Positions 1-9,658 of a DNA stretch of 64,000 nucleotides are shown here, piece after piece. Both the position numbers and the translations under genes were made by a program. The DNA comes from Flavobacterium piscisymbiosum. Lineage in GTDB: Bacteria > Bacteroidota > Bacteroidia > Flavobacteriales > Flavobacteriaceae. Position 1 is the first letter of the stretch, and each line of letters opens with the position of its first letter. The DNA lies in NCBI RefSeq assembly GCF_020905295.1, contig NZ_JAJJMM010000001.1, forward strand, positions 6,014,001 through 6,078,000. Direction: 5' to 3'. The notes beneath the pieces are model-generated. The model saw only the letters and a list, made by a program, of their open reading frames with translations, made no database searches and was not told the origin of the DNA.

Positions 1-1
1 C

Positions 2-928
2 AATCTTCGCTCTTTCATGAAGTATGCTGCAATCGCAATCTTGTTTTTAGGAATAGGTGCTGTATTGCAAAAAAACATCTTTGATAACAATACAAAAGAA
101 ATAATTGTCCCTAAAAAAGATGAAATTACGCTGAAACTGGGAAATGGAAATATTAAAGTTATTGCTGCTGACGGAACTTCGAAAGTTTATGACGCAAATG
201 GAAAAGTAGTTGGCGAGCAAAAAGGTAAAGAACTAGTTTACGCAAATGATCCAAATGCGACCAAATTAGTATACAACACATTAAGTATCCCAAATGGAAA
301 GCGTTTTAATATTACGCTTTCAGATGGGACCGTGGTATATTTGAATGCAGGAAGTTCTATGACTTATCCGGTGCAGTTTATAAAAGATAAAACCCGCAAA
401 ATCTTCCTTACAGGAGAAGCTTTCTTTGAAGTTGCTCACGATAAAAAACATGCATTTATAGTAAATGCAAACAAACTAGATGTACAGGTTTATGGTACTA
501 AATTCAATGTCAGCAATTATCAGGAAGATGACGCTACTGATGTCGTCCTTCTTGAAGGTTCTGTAAGCATGACAGAATCGGGATTAACCGGAAAAAGTAA
601 AAAGGAAGTTTTCCTGTCTCCAGGTTATAAAGGAACTTTCACCAAAGGTGATAAAACAATATCCAACGAAAAGGTCAACACATCTTTATATACATCCTGG
701 ATGAGCGGAAATCTTGTTTTTAGACAGGAATCTTTTGAAAATATAATTAAAAAACTAGAACGCCACTACAATGTCATTATCATCAATAATAATAAAAACC
801 TGGCACATGAAACTTTTAATGCCACTATAGAAACTGACCACGAAAGTATAGTACAAGTATTCAATTACTTTAAAAAGGTGTATCAGATTGATTATAGCGT
901 AGTAGAAAATAAAATAATAATCCACTAA
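2..928 (+). CDS. FecR-family anti-sigma factor (5' end outside window)
   Basis: This is an inner-membrane regulator that normally holds an ECF sigma factor until the cognate TonB-dependent transporter signals that substrate is present. The reading frame is already open at base 2, before the first visible Met at base 17, so the cytoplasmic sigma-binding N-terminus is cut off by the window edge. Numbering from base 17, a transmembrane segment lies at about residues 4-18, the periplasmic FecR domain at about 93-185 (including LTGEAFFEVAHD and VYGTKFNV), and a DUF4974-type C-terminal domain at about 230-300. The next gene is a SusC with an STN domain, the expected partner in this trans-envelope relay. 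The sigma gene is probably just upstream of the window. The family call is secure; the partnership with the downstream susC is inferred from gene order and the STN domain. Confidence 0.9.
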   Translation, partial: NLRSFMKYAAIAILFLGIGAVLQKNIFDNNTKEIIVPKKDEITLKLGNGNIKVIAADGTSKVYDANGKVVGEQKGKELVYANDPNATKLVYNTLSIPNGKRFNITLSDGTVVYLNAGSSMTYPVQFIKDKTRKIFLTGEAFFEVAHDKKHAFIVNANKLDVQVYGTKFNVSNYQEDDATDVVLLEGSVSMTESGLTGKSKKEVFLSPGYKGTFTKGDKTISNEKVNTSLYTSWMSGNLVFRQESFENIIKKLERHYNVIIINNNKNLAHETFNATIETDHESIVQVFNYFKKVYQIDYSVVENKIIIH

Positions 929-1103
929 AAATTAAAACAATGCCTATGAATTAGAGTTCCACGCAAAAACTTAGTACTAACTATCACTTATTACCTCTCC
1001 AAATCATCTGGATAAAAAAAATCGGAAAATGCGCTAACATTTCCCGACTTAGGTAAAGTGATCAAACCGCAAAAGATTAATCACTAATTAACATTCCAAA
1101 ATT

Positions 1104-4100
1104 ATGAAAAAACCACCAAAGTCCAATGGATTATTTCCTGCGTGCTTAAAATTTGATTTAAAAATGAAGTTATCACTATTATTTTTTGTCACCGCAAGTT
1201 TTGTTATGCAAGCCAGCGTATCATATTCTCAAAAAACCAAAATCTCCTTAAATAAAGAAAGTGTTACTGTAAAAGAAGTTATCGATGAAATCGAGACTAC
1301 TACAGAATTCAAATTCCTATTTAACACAAAGGCCGTAGATTTAAACAGAAGGGTTTCCCTGAACGTTAAAAAAGTACCTGTTAATGTTATTCTGGACATG
1401 CTTTTTAAAGGAACAGACACTTCATATGAAATTGACGACCGAAAAATACTACTGACCAAAACCAAAGCAAGTAAAGTAATTATGACCGAGGCACCAAGTC
1501 TTCTCGATCTGGCGCCTAAGCCAATAAAAGGTGTAATTACAGATTCTAAAGGACAGCCATTACCAAGTGCCAATGTTGTTGAAAAAGGAACTAAAAATGG
1601 AGTTACAACCGATTTTGATGGAAAATTTGCCCTTACAGTTTCAGATGAAAACGCTATACTAGTAATTTCATTCATTGGTTTTGACTCTAAGGAAGTTGCT
1701 CTTAAAGGACAAAGTCTTATCAATGTAACCCTGACAGAAAGTGCAGCAGGCCTAAATGAAGTTGTAGTTGTGGGATACGGGACTCAAAAGAAACGTGATA
1801 TAACAGGGTCTGTATCTTCTATTAATAAAAATGCTATAAAAGATTTAGTACTTACCTCTACAGAACAGGCTTTAAAAGGACAAGCTGCGGGAGTACAAAT
1901 GACACAGTCTTCATCCGCTCCCGGTGGAGGTGCATCGGTAAGAATTCGTGGAGGAAACTCCATTAGTGCAGGAAACGAACCCTTGTATGTAATTGATGGT
2001 TTTCCTATATACAATGACAGCAGTAACTCTACAGGAGTTTTAGGGAACGGGCAGCCTACGAACGTATTAGCTTCGATTAACCCTAGTGATATTGAATCAA
2101 TGGAAATTTTAAAGGATGCGTCTGCTACTGCTATTTACGGTGCCAGAGGTGCCAATGGTGTAATTATTATTACTACTAAACGTGGTAAATCAGGACAAGC
2201 AAACGTTTCTTTTGAAACTTATTATGGATTTCAGCAACTTAGTAAAAAAATAGACTTAGTAAATGCATATGATTTCGCCAAAAATGCTAATGTTGATAAT
2301 ATTCAAAGAGTACGTCCTATTATTTACCCAGATCCGGAAATTTATAACCCGGCAGTTTATGGTCAGGGAACGGACTGGCAGGACGAAGCTTTTAGGATAG
2401 CTCCAACACAAAACTATCAGTTAGGTTTTACAGGTGGAAATGATCAGACAAAATATGCTATTTCAGGTAATTATTTTACACAGGATGGTATACTTCGCGG
2501 ATCAGATTTTACACGTGGATCTATCAGAGTAAACCTGGATCAAAACTTAAGTTCTAAATTTAAACTTGGACTAAGTTTTACGGCATCAAGAACAGCAAAC
2601 AATCAGGCAAAAACCGATACGGATTTGGATGCCAACAATATAGGCGCTGTAACCTCTATTCTTTACGCTCCGCCAACTGCCCCAGTTTATGCTGCTGATG
2701 GAAGCTACAATAGATTTATTGGACCAGATGGAAGCTTTTATGGAAATCCTGTTGCATCATTGTTAGAAATTAAAAATTTATCAAGAACTGACCGTGTAAT
2801 GGGTAATTTATTTCTTGATTATAAAATAACAAAAGATTTATTGTTTAAAGTAAGTTTTGGAGGTGACCAGATTAATGTTAAAGATGATTATTATCTTCCT
2901 GCATTTATTCAAAATACCGGACAAAATGCAAGAGCAAGAATTGGAGTTAACCAAAGTTTCAGCTGGTTAAATGAAAATACATTAACCTATACTAAAACAT
3001 TTGCCGAAAAACATAATTTCACTGCATTAGGAGGTTTTACCCGCCAGAAATTTACTTCCGAAAATGTAACTACAGGTGCAGATCGATTTGTTAATGATAT
3101 TTTAGAAGATGGCAGCTTAGGTAGCGGGGCAATAGTTGTTCCGCCAACATCTAATATTAACGAATGGGCACTTGAATCTTATATTGCAAGAATTAATTAC
3201 GGTTATAATGACAAATACTTATTAACACTTACAGGGCGTGCGGATGGATCATCACGTTTTGGTGAAAGTAATAAATTCTCTTTCTTCCCTTCAGGATCAC
3301 TTGCATGGAGAGTATCTCAGGAAGAATTTATGAAGTCAACAGAGAAGGTTATTTCAAATCTTAAACTTAGGGTAAGTTACGGACAAACCGGTAATACAGA
3401 AATCCCTACGTACAGAAGTCTTGCAGCCTTAGGAGGTATTTCTAATTATCCTATTGGAGGTGTTATAACAAGCGGAGTAGCTTCTACACGTGTGGCTAAT
3501 CCTAACTTGAAATGGGAGACTACATCACAATTTGATGCTGGTATGGATTTGAGTTTATTTTCAAACCGAATTAACATTGTTGCAGATTACTATGACAAAC
3601 GTACAGAAGACTTACTTCTTGATGTCCAGATTCCCGGAACTTCAGGATATCAGACTTCCCTTCAAAATGTTGGAAGTGTGAGAAACCACGGTATCGAATT
3701 GGCTTTAAATACAGTAAATTTCGATAGTGACTTTAAATGGAAAACATCATTTAATATCACTTTCAATAAAAATGAAGTTACAGATTTGGGCGGTGATTAT
3801 GAAAGACCAGCGGGAGGTGGAAGTGCCAGTAAAGCAATTGCAAATACAGGAATTTTAAGAGTTGGAGAACCGGTTGGTTTATTCTACGGTTATGTAACGG
3901 ATGGTTTATTTCAAACTCCGGCCGAAGTAACTGCAGGAATAGCTTCAGGACAGGCAGGCGTACAACTGGGAGACAGACGTTACAAAGATGTGAATGGCGA
4001 TGGAAAATTAGACGCTAATGACCGTACCATTTTAGGTTACGCGCAGCCAGATTTCTTTTATGGTATGACCAATACATTCAGCTACAAAAATTTCGATTTA

Positions 4101-4517
4101 AATGTTTTAATTAACGGTGTTCAGGGCAACGACGTATTAAATTTAAACGTTAATGCAGAAACCGATATTAATGCTCCAGGTTCGAATAACAGATGGACGC
4201 CAACAAATACTAATACTGACGTTCCAAGAACTACCAAGGAAACACGTTTGACCAACAAACAAGTAGAAGACGGATCTTACCTGCGCATACAAAATATATC
4301 GTTTGGGTATGAAATGCCAAAGATTGTTTTCAAAAATACTTTTGTACAGTCTGTCAGATTATACGTGAGTTTACAAAACTATTTTACGTTTACCAATTAC
4401 AAAGGATACAATCCGGATGTAAATTCATTTGGACAGGATAATCTTAGTATTGGTGTTGATCGTGGGGGTTACCCGGCAGCCAAAACATTCCTAATGGGAC
4501 TTAATGTAAAACTTTAA
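1104..4517 (+). CDS. SusC-like TonB-dependent outer-membrane transporter with STN domain
   Basis: This outer-membrane beta-barrel imports oligosaccharides together with its SusD lid. At 1137 aa it is longer than a plain SusC because it carries an N-terminal secretin/TonB short (STN) domain at about residues 43-115 (VKEVIDEIETTTEF). A carboxypeptidase-regulatory-like beta-sandwich follows at about 138-215 (IKGVITDSKGQPLPSANV), then the plug domain at about 220-350, with IYGARGANGVIIITTKRGK typical of SusC, then the barrel. The signal peptide follows a longer-than-usual N-terminus (MKKPPKSNG...), with MKLSLLFFVTASF as its hydrophobic core. The STN domain and the preceding FecR gene indicate ECF-sigma/anti-sigma control. 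susD starts 10 bp downstream. The substrate is inferred to be a pectin-like uronate polymer from the downstream genes. Confidence 0.96.
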   Translation: MKKPPKSNGLFPACLKFDLKMKLSLLFFVTASFVMQASVSYSQKTKISLNKESVTVKEVIDEIETTTEFKFLFNTKAVDLNRRVSLNVKKVPVNVILDMLFKGTDTSYEIDDRKILLTKTKASKVIMTEAPSLLDLAPKPIKGVITDSKGQPLPSANVVEKGTKNGVTTDFDGKFALTVSDENAILVISFIGFDSKEVALKGQSLINVTLTESAAGLNEVVVVGYGTQKKRDITGSVSSINKNAIKDLVLTSTEQALKGQAAGVQMTQSSSAPGGGASVRIRGGNSISAGNEPLYVIDGFPIYNDSSNSTGVLGNGQPTNVLASINPSDIESMEILKDASATAIYGARGANGVIIITTKRGKSGQANVSFETYYGFQQLSKKIDLVNAYDFAKNANVDNIQRVRPIIYPDPEIYNPAVYGQGTDWQDEAFRIAPTQNYQLGFTGGNDQTKYAISGNYFTQDGILRGSDFTRGSIRVNLDQNLSSKFKLGLSFTASRTANNQAKTDTDLDANNIGAVTSILYAPPTAPVYAADGSYNRFIGPDGSFYGNPVASLLEIKNLSRTDRVMGNLFLDYKITKDLLFKVSFGGDQINVKDDYYLPAFIQNTGQNARARIGVNQSFSWLNENTLTYTKTFAEKHNFTALGGFTRQKFTSENVTTGADRFVNDILEDGSLGSGAIVVPPTSNINEWALESYIARINYGYNDKYLLTLTGRADGSSRFGESNKFSFFPSGSLAWRVSQEEFMKSTEKVISNLKLRVSYGQTGNTEIPTYRSLAALGGISNYPIGGVITSGVASTRVANPNLKWETTSQFDAGMDLSLFSNRINIVADYYDKRTEDLLLDVQIPGTSGYQTSLQNVGSVRNHGIELALNTVNFDSDFKWKTSFNITFNKNEVTDLGGDYERPAGGGSASKAIANTGILRVGEPVGLFYGYVTDGLFQTPAEVTAGIASGQAGVQLGDRRYKDVNGDGKLDANDRTILGYAQPDFFYGMTNTFSYKNFDLNVLINGVQGNDVLNLNVNAETDINAPGSNNRWTPTNTNTDVPRTTKETRLTNKQVEDGSYLRIQNISFGYEMPKIVFKNTFVQSVRLYVSLQNYFTFTNYKGYNPDVNSFGQDNLSIGVDRGGYPAAKTFLMGLNVKL

Positions 4518-4527
4518 TCAAAAAAAC

Positions 4528-6000
4528 ATGAAATCTAATAATTTTCTTATTGTTGCAGCTTTATCTATTTTGATTACTGGATTTAGCAGTTGTCAAAATG
4601 ATTTTCTGGATGAAGATCCACAATCTTTTTTATCACCAACAAACTTTTATAAAACCGACGCTGATGCATATGCTGCGTTAGTATCTGTTTACAATGGCTT
4701 AAGACCTATATACAGCCAGGATATGACCTTTGTAGGAGATTTAGCAGGCGAACAAACTAATCCCGGAACAGGTTCAAATACTGACCGAAGTGATATTGAT
4801 AATTTTACTGTTCAATCTTCTAATCTTGTTTTAACAAACAACTGGAATAACAACTATGTTGTAATCAATAGAGCCAATACAGTTATAGAACGTGTTCCTG
4901 CTATTGAAATGCCTGCTGCTAATAAAGAACTTTATATAGATGAGGCACATTTTTTACGTGCATTAGCTTATTTTAATCTTGTTAGAGAGTTTGGCGGAGT
5001 TCCAATAAGTTTAACGGAAACCAAAGAACTGGCAGGCCTTGATATAGCACGTTCATCTGTAGACGAAGTTTATGCTGTGATTATAGATGATTTAAAACTA
5101 GCCGAAGCAAAATTGCTACCAGTACAGTCTACAACTGGAGTTGGAAGAGCTACTAAAGGTGCGGCTTCTTCCCTGCTTGCTTATGTTTATTTAACAAAGA
5201 AAGACTGGACTAATGCTGCTGCAAAAGCACAAGAAGTAATTAACAATAAAGCTGCTTACGGCTACGGTTTATATCCTACACCGGCAGATGTCTGGAAAAT
5301 AGCCAACGAAAATAAATTGGAACATATATTCTCAATTCAATTTCAGTCTGGTCCGGAAGGTTACGGAAGTGCCTATTCGCAATTCTATCTTTCAAGAACA
5401 GCAAATGTTATTCAGAATAATGGTATATCAGGATTTGCTATTAATCTAGTTGAAGATAAATTCTGGAGATCTTTTGTTGCCGCAGATACGCGCCGTGATG
5501 CTTCAATCTTATCCAGTTTTACTGATCCTAAAACGAGCAAATATTACGAGTATCCAACAAAAGGTTTAGCGGAATTAAGTATTTTCAAATACTTTGATGC
5601 ACAGGCATATGCACGAAGCAACAACAATAACAACTACCCTATCTTACGCTATGCAGATGTATTGTTGATAAAAGCAGAAGCTTTGAATGAACTAAACGGA
5701 CCAACTACGGATGCATACGAAGCTATTAATGCGATTCGTAAAAGAGCCGGAGCTGGTATGATGGAACTTTCGGGTTTGACAAAAGAACAATTCAGAGCAG
5801 CAATACTTCAGGAAAGAAGTTGGGAATTTTGTTTTGAAAGCAAAAGATATTTTGACTTGATTCGTACGGAGCAATTGATCCCTATTATGACCGCTGCAGG
5901 TAAAAATCCTCAGCCAAGAAATTTATTATTTCCAATTCCACAAAGAGAAATCGACTTAAATAGTAAAATCGATCCGTCAGATCAAAATCCTGGATATTAA
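4528..6000 (+). CDS. SusD/RagB-family glycan-binding lipoprotein
   Basis: This surface lipoprotein forms the lid of the SusC transporter and captures oligosaccharides. Its 490-aa length is ordinary for the family. The N-terminus is a lipoprotein signal peptide with the lipobox Cys at residue 22 (ITGFSSC). The SusD-like N-terminal part starts with NDFLDEDPQSFLSPTNFY, and the C-terminal RagB/SusD domain contains YPILRYADVLLIKAEALNE and RSWEFCFESKRYFDLIRT, both family hallmarks. It lies 10 bp after susC, so the two are surely co-transcribed. A stem of TTTCTCCCA/TGGGAGAAA follows the stop codon at 6011-6038. Confidence 0.96.
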   Translation: MKSNNFLIVAALSILITGFSSCQNDFLDEDPQSFLSPTNFYKTDADAYAALVSVYNGLRPIYSQDMTFVGDLAGEQTNPGTGSNTDRSDIDNFTVQSSNLVLTNNWNNNYVVINRANTVIERVPAIEMPAANKELYIDEAHFLRALAYFNLVREFGGVPISLTETKELAGLDIARSSVDEVYAVIIDDLKLAEAKLLPVQSTTGVGRATKGAASSLLAYVYLTKKDWTNAAAKAQEVINNKAAYGYGLYPTPADVWKIANENKLEHIFSIQFQSGPEGYGSAYSQFYLSRTANVIQNNGISGFAINLVEDKFWRSFVAADTRRDASILSSFTDPKTSKYYEYPTKGLAELSIFKYFDAQAYARSNNNNNYPILRYADVLLIKAEALNELNGPTTDAYEAINAIRKRAGAGMMELSGLTKEQFRAAILQERSWEFCFESKRYFDLIRTEQLIPIMTAAGKNPQPRNLLFPIPQREIDLNSKIDPSDQNPGY

Positions 6001-6010
6001 CTAAATAATC

Positions 6011-6038
6011 TTTCTCCCATGCTCAAACGTGGGAGAAA
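6011..6038 (+). terminator. Hairpin after susD
   Basis: A perfect 9-bp stem (TTTCTCCCA at 6011-6019, TGGGAGAAA at 6030-6038) with a 10-nt loop begins 10 bp after the susD stop. The 3' side on the plus strand is followed by A residues rather than a T-run, so it is not a classical intrinsic terminator. It may instead stabilise the 3' end of the abundant susCD message or attenuate transcription into the enzyme genes. Confidence 0.45.
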
Positions 6039-6302
6039 AATTCAAGTTATTTATTAAGAATGTCATGCTTCAATAGAGGCGGACGAATTCCCTATGAATT
6101 TAAAAGTTTTATTACAGGCTCTAATTGGCGCAGGCTAAAGGACAGCCTAAATTCAATATAATATTTTAGAGTTGGTTTAATTTTAGTTTTTTGAAAGAAG
6201 CGGGATGGGAATCCTCCTTCCTGTTCCGTTTTTCTTTTTTAACAGCCTACTCCATTTTTTATATTGAATTCAATCAAAAAGTAATACTATAAAAATAAAC
6301 AG
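6039..6302. other. Gene-free spacer between susD and first enzyme gene
   Basis: No coding frame with family resemblance was seen here. The stretch contains a short GC-richer run near 6195-6240 (GCGGGATGGGAATCC, followed by a T-rich tract) that resembles dispersed palindromic repeats seen elsewhere in this window, such as the one near 34320-34511. The following gene may have its own promoter here, but no convincing -33/-7 pair was identified. Confidence 0.4.
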
Positions 6303-7823
6303 ATGAATCATTTTCTTTCTTCAGTTATACTTCTAATGCTTACTGCAAATATTTTTTCGCAAAGCAAAAGTTCACTGGTTCCAAATGAACCATCAAAAGC
6401 ACCTGATTACTTCTGTACCTGGAACATACAGGGATATTCATGCAGCTACAATACCAATGCAGAAATTAGACAAGCAATGACTGAAAAAAATATGCTTGGC
6501 GAAGGGACTTATCTAAACTGGGTTAATTTTTTTCCAAAAATTCGTGAAGATCTCATTTTTGTTATGGATGATTCTTGGGATATTCCGCTTTCAGAAACCA
6601 GCAAAGACGGACCGTCATTTGGTCTTACGGAATTAAATCAGGAGCGTTTTCCTTCTTACACCGGAAATCCGGCAGAAAGATTAACCAAACTGGTAAATGC
6701 CGTAAAAGCAAAAGGATGGAAAGGTCTTGGCGGATGGATTTGTGCTCAGGAAGCTCCAATTGCAGGAAACGTAAATTCAGAAACATATTGGACAGAACGC
6801 ATAAAAGCAGCTAATGAATCAGGATTTGCATATTGGAAAGTAGATTGGGGAAAACAATCCCGAAACTTAGAATGGAGAAAAACCATGACTAAATTAGGTC
6901 GTACTTATGCGCCAAATTTAGTAATTGAACATGCCTTTAATGGATATACAATTGAAGTAAGCGATACCTACAGAACTTACGATGTCGAGAATGTTACTGC
7001 GCAGCCAGTTACCATTCAAAGAATTGCCAATTTATTACACTATCAACCACAAGGCGACGCAAAAAGTATTATCAATTGCGAAGACGAACCTTATATCGCG
7101 GCAGGTTTGGGTTGCGCTATTGGGATAATGCGATATCCGTTCCCAGACAAACTTCCTAATAATACCAATGACTACGCATTTCCTCCTATTGGAAGAAATA
7201 TGAAATACAGAATGGATGAAATAACAAGAGGCATAAGATGGCACCGCATTGCCGAACCTTTTGGAGTGGGATCAGAAAATTATAGTATCGATAAAAATGT
7301 TCTAAAGGATTACTGGGTTTTAGGAGAAAGAGAAACCTGGAATAAAAAACACAAACCAGGCGATACTTTAAGAGAAAATGCGCCGGCAAGAGTAAGCCGT
7401 GGATTGCCATTGGCAAAAGTTTTAAATCCAAGTCCAGATCAGCCTTTTGTATTATCATCAATGTATCCAAATGGAGCTGTTGCTGTCGTTACTATTGGCC
7501 GAGGTATTAATCGGGAATACATTACGAAGCGCATTAAAGTGGAGCAGGAAATTGAAAATATCGATAACCCTATCGGGATTTTTGGAGATTATGAGTCGCT
7601 AACATTCCTTCTTCCAACAAAAATAAGAGGATCAGATTATGAAGTTTTAGGCCAGGATTTGGCTGGAGATATTTCTTCAGATATTACAAAAGATATTGTT
7701 TTTAAGGATAATAAAATAATTATCTCAGGAGATTTAATTCGAAAAATCGGGCTTTCAGCAGCATCAAAAAATGACATTTCTGATCCTGGATTGGTTTTAA
7801 AATTTAATAAAAAAATAAAGTAA
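6303..7823 (+). CDS. Secreted glycoside-hydrolase-like protein (GH27/GH36-clan-like)
   Basis: This is a probable secreted sugar-cleaving enzyme. A Sec signal peptide occupies about residues 1-19 (ending ANIFSQ). The body reads as a TIM barrel: LIFVMDDSWDIP and, at about residues 175-185, YWKVDWGKQ. The latter resembles the nucleophile-bearing strand of clan GH-D alpha-galactosidases (K-x-D). The C-terminal ~100 residues look like an all-beta domain. No exact CAZy family could be assigned by eye, and the similarity could be only to the barrel fold. It is the first of several secreted enzymes in the locus, 300 bp after susD, and probably removes alpha-linked side-chain sugars. The fold call is moderate and the substrate unknown. 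Confidence 0.55.
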   Translation: MNHFLSSVILLMLTANIFSQSKSSLVPNEPSKAPDYFCTWNIQGYSCSYNTNAEIRQAMTEKNMLGEGTYLNWVNFFPKIREDLIFVMDDSWDIPLSETSKDGPSFGLTELNQERFPSYTGNPAERLTKLVNAVKAKGWKGLGGWICAQEAPIAGNVNSETYWTERIKAANESGFAYWKVDWGKQSRNLEWRKTMTKLGRTYAPNLVIEHAFNGYTIEVSDTYRTYDVENVTAQPVTIQRIANLLHYQPQGDAKSIINCEDEPYIAAGLGCAIGIMRYPFPDKLPNNTNDYAFPPIGRNMKYRMDEITRGIRWHRIAEPFGVGSENYSIDKNVLKDYWVLGERETWNKKHKPGDTLRENAPARVSRGLPLAKVLNPSPDQPFVLSSMYPNGAVAVVTIGRGINREYITKRIKVEQEIENIDNPIGIFGDYESLTFLLPTKIRGSDYEVLGQDLAGDISSDITKDIVFKDNKIIISGDLIRKIGLSAASKNDISDPGLVLKFNKKIK

Positions 7824-7829
7824 ACATTC

Positions 7830-7977
7830 TAACACATAGAAACATAGAATTTATATGTAAAGATAGCATACAAAAAGAAACACATTTCTTTCACATAGCA
7901 AAACTCTGTGTCTTTAAATAAGTGAAACGCCTTTTTTAAAATACAAATTTATCCCGAAGCTTCGGGACTATGTGTTA
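7830..7977. repeat. MITE-like dispersed repeat, copy A
   Basis: This 148-bp element starts with TAACACATAG and ends with the inverted CTATGTGTTA. Inside are AAGTGAAACGCC (shared with the copy at 38516-38662) and a perfect 16-bp palindrome TCCCGAAGCTTCGGGA at 7952-7967. It fills the spacer between two enzyme genes, and its organisation parallels that of copy B. No transposase is associated with it. Confidence 0.75.
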
Positions 7978-8016
7978 AAACAAATCCACTAAAAGGGTTG
8001 AATAAACATAATAATC

Positions 8017-9618
8017 ATGAAAAAAATATTTTCTTTTTTACTATTCCTTTGCTTTCTAAGTCAAATAATAGCGCAAAAACCTGTTATTGAACTTGGAACA
8101 GCCGACTGGGGGAAAGGAATTAAGAAATTATATATTCCTGAAAAATTGGTTGCCGAAAATAATTTTATAAAAAATACTCCACAAAATTTTGATACTCCGC
8201 CAACTTTCGATCAAATAAAAGAAAAGCTTCCGCAACCATTTTGGAAAACAAAAAACGATGCGATTCTTTGTTACTGGAAAGCTTGGAAAATTGCCTTTTC
8301 TAATCTTCATAAAGTTAGTCCTGAAAACGGATTTATTTCTCCTTATATCGATGCTGCTTTCAATGGAAATATTTTTATGTGGGATACTTCTTTTATGACA
8401 TTATTTGGGCGTTATGGTTCGAGAGCATTTAATTTTCAGGGTTCTTTGGATAATTTTTACAGCAAGCAAAAACCGGACGGATTTATATGCCGTCAGATTT
8501 ATGGTTCGAACGGTGAAGATTGTTTCGAACATTACGATCCTTCGAGCACAGGACCTAATATTTTGCCTTGGTCTGAATGGGAATATTACACCAATTTTAA
8601 TGACAAAACCAGACTTGCCAAAGTATTTCCTGCCCTTCTCGCCTATTACAATTGGTTTAACCTCAACCGTTCGTGGAAAGACGGCACTTATTATTCGACT
8701 GGCTGGGGCTGCGGAATGGACAATCAACCACGTTTACAAAGTGAATATAGTGTAAGATGGAGCAACGGTCAAATGTCCTGGATTGATACCACTTTGCAGG
8801 AAATTTTTGCCGCTCGATTTTTAATAAAAATGGCTGTTGAACTTGATAGAGAAAATGACGTAAAAAAATTGAAAGAAGAAGTTGAATATCTGACCAAATT
8901 CGTAAACGAAAAAATGTGGAATGAAAAATTGAATTTCTATACCGATGCTTTCAAAGATGGATCGTTATCTAATTTACAATCAATCGGCTCTTATTGGGCA
9001 TTGCTTGCAGATGTAGTTCCCGAAAATCGAATAAATCAATTTATTAGCCCACTTTCTGATACCAAAAAATTCAATCGTCCGCATGGTGTTCCTACTTTAT
9101 CTGCTGATAGTCCAGATTATAATGCCGAAGGCGGTTACTGGCGAGGATCTGTCTGGGCACCAACTTCTTATATGGTTTTAAGAGGACTTACCCAAATACA
9201 TCAGGATAGTCTTGCACATGAAATCGCAACGAATCATTTTGACAATGTACTAAAAGTTTACACCCAAACTGGCACTTTCTTCGAAAACTATTCCCCGGAA
9301 AAAGTTCAGGGAAATGATCGGAAAAATTTTGTTGGCTGGACAGGATTGACTCCTATTGCGGTTTTGTTCGAATATATTTTTGGAATCAGAGCTGATGTAC
9401 CCAATAATAAGATTGTTTGGGATGTCACTTTAAAGGATGAGTTTGGAGTAAAACAATATCCTTTTGGAACAGATGATACTATTGATTTTTATTGCAAATC
9501 CAGAAAAGATACTAAAAGAATGCCTCAAATAAGTGTGAAATCTAGTACGGATTTTACACTCACATTGCTTTGGGCAGGAGGGAAAAAAGATATTCTTATA
9601 AAAGGAAAAAAAATATAA
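8017..9618 (+). CDS. Secreted GH63/MGH1-like (alpha/alpha)6-barrel glycoside hydrolase
   Basis: This is a secreted 533-aa enzyme with a signal peptide (about residues 1-19, ending SQIIAQ). The sequence reads as a six-hairpin (alpha/alpha)6 barrel of the GH63/GH37/MGH1 group. NIFMWDTSFMTLFGRYG at about 116-132 matches the WD-containing motif of that group, KQKPDGFICRQI follows, and GGYWRGSVWAPTSYMVLRG at about 375-393 matches the GYWRGxxW motif of GH63. Related enzymes hydrolyse alpha-glucosidic, mannosylglycerate or trehalose bonds; which applies here is not visible. It is shorter than eukaryotic GH63 proteins, as expected for the isolated catalytic domain. It sits within a run of same-strand secreted enzymes and likely works on a side chain or an oligomer released by the GH28 proteins. 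Confidence 0.75.
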   Translation: MKKIFSFLLFLCFLSQIIAQKPVIELGTADWGKGIKKLYIPEKLVAENNFIKNTPQNFDTPPTFDQIKEKLPQPFWKTKNDAILCYWKAWKIAFSNLHKVSPENGFISPYIDAAFNGNIFMWDTSFMTLFGRYGSRAFNFQGSLDNFYSKQKPDGFICRQIYGSNGEDCFEHYDPSSTGPNILPWSEWEYYTNFNDKTRLAKVFPALLAYYNWFNLNRSWKDGTYYSTGWGCGMDNQPRLQSEYSVRWSNGQMSWIDTTLQEIFAARFLIKMAVELDRENDVKKLKEEVEYLTKFVNEKMWNEKLNFYTDAFKDGSLSNLQSIGSYWALLADVVPENRINQFISPLSDTKKFNRPHGVPTLSADSPDYNAEGGYWRGSVWAPTSYMVLRGLTQIHQDSLAHEIATNHFDNVLKVYTQTGTFFENYSPEKVQGNDRKNFVGWTGLTPIAVLFEYIFGIRADVPNNKIVWDVTLKDEFGVKQYPFGTDDTIDFYCKSRKDTKRMPQISVKSSTDFTLTLLWAGGKKDILIKGKKI

Positions 9619-9658
9619 AACTGTAGTACATAGAACAGTTCAAAACATAAAAATACTA

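Noticed and set aside
1229..2014. Minus-strand frames opposite the first susC
   Set aside because: They lie wholly inside a well-supported gene on the other strand and show no family resemblance. The same holds for the other opposite-strand frames in the window, including 7035-7470, 8401-8727, 44774-46345 and 63734-63940.
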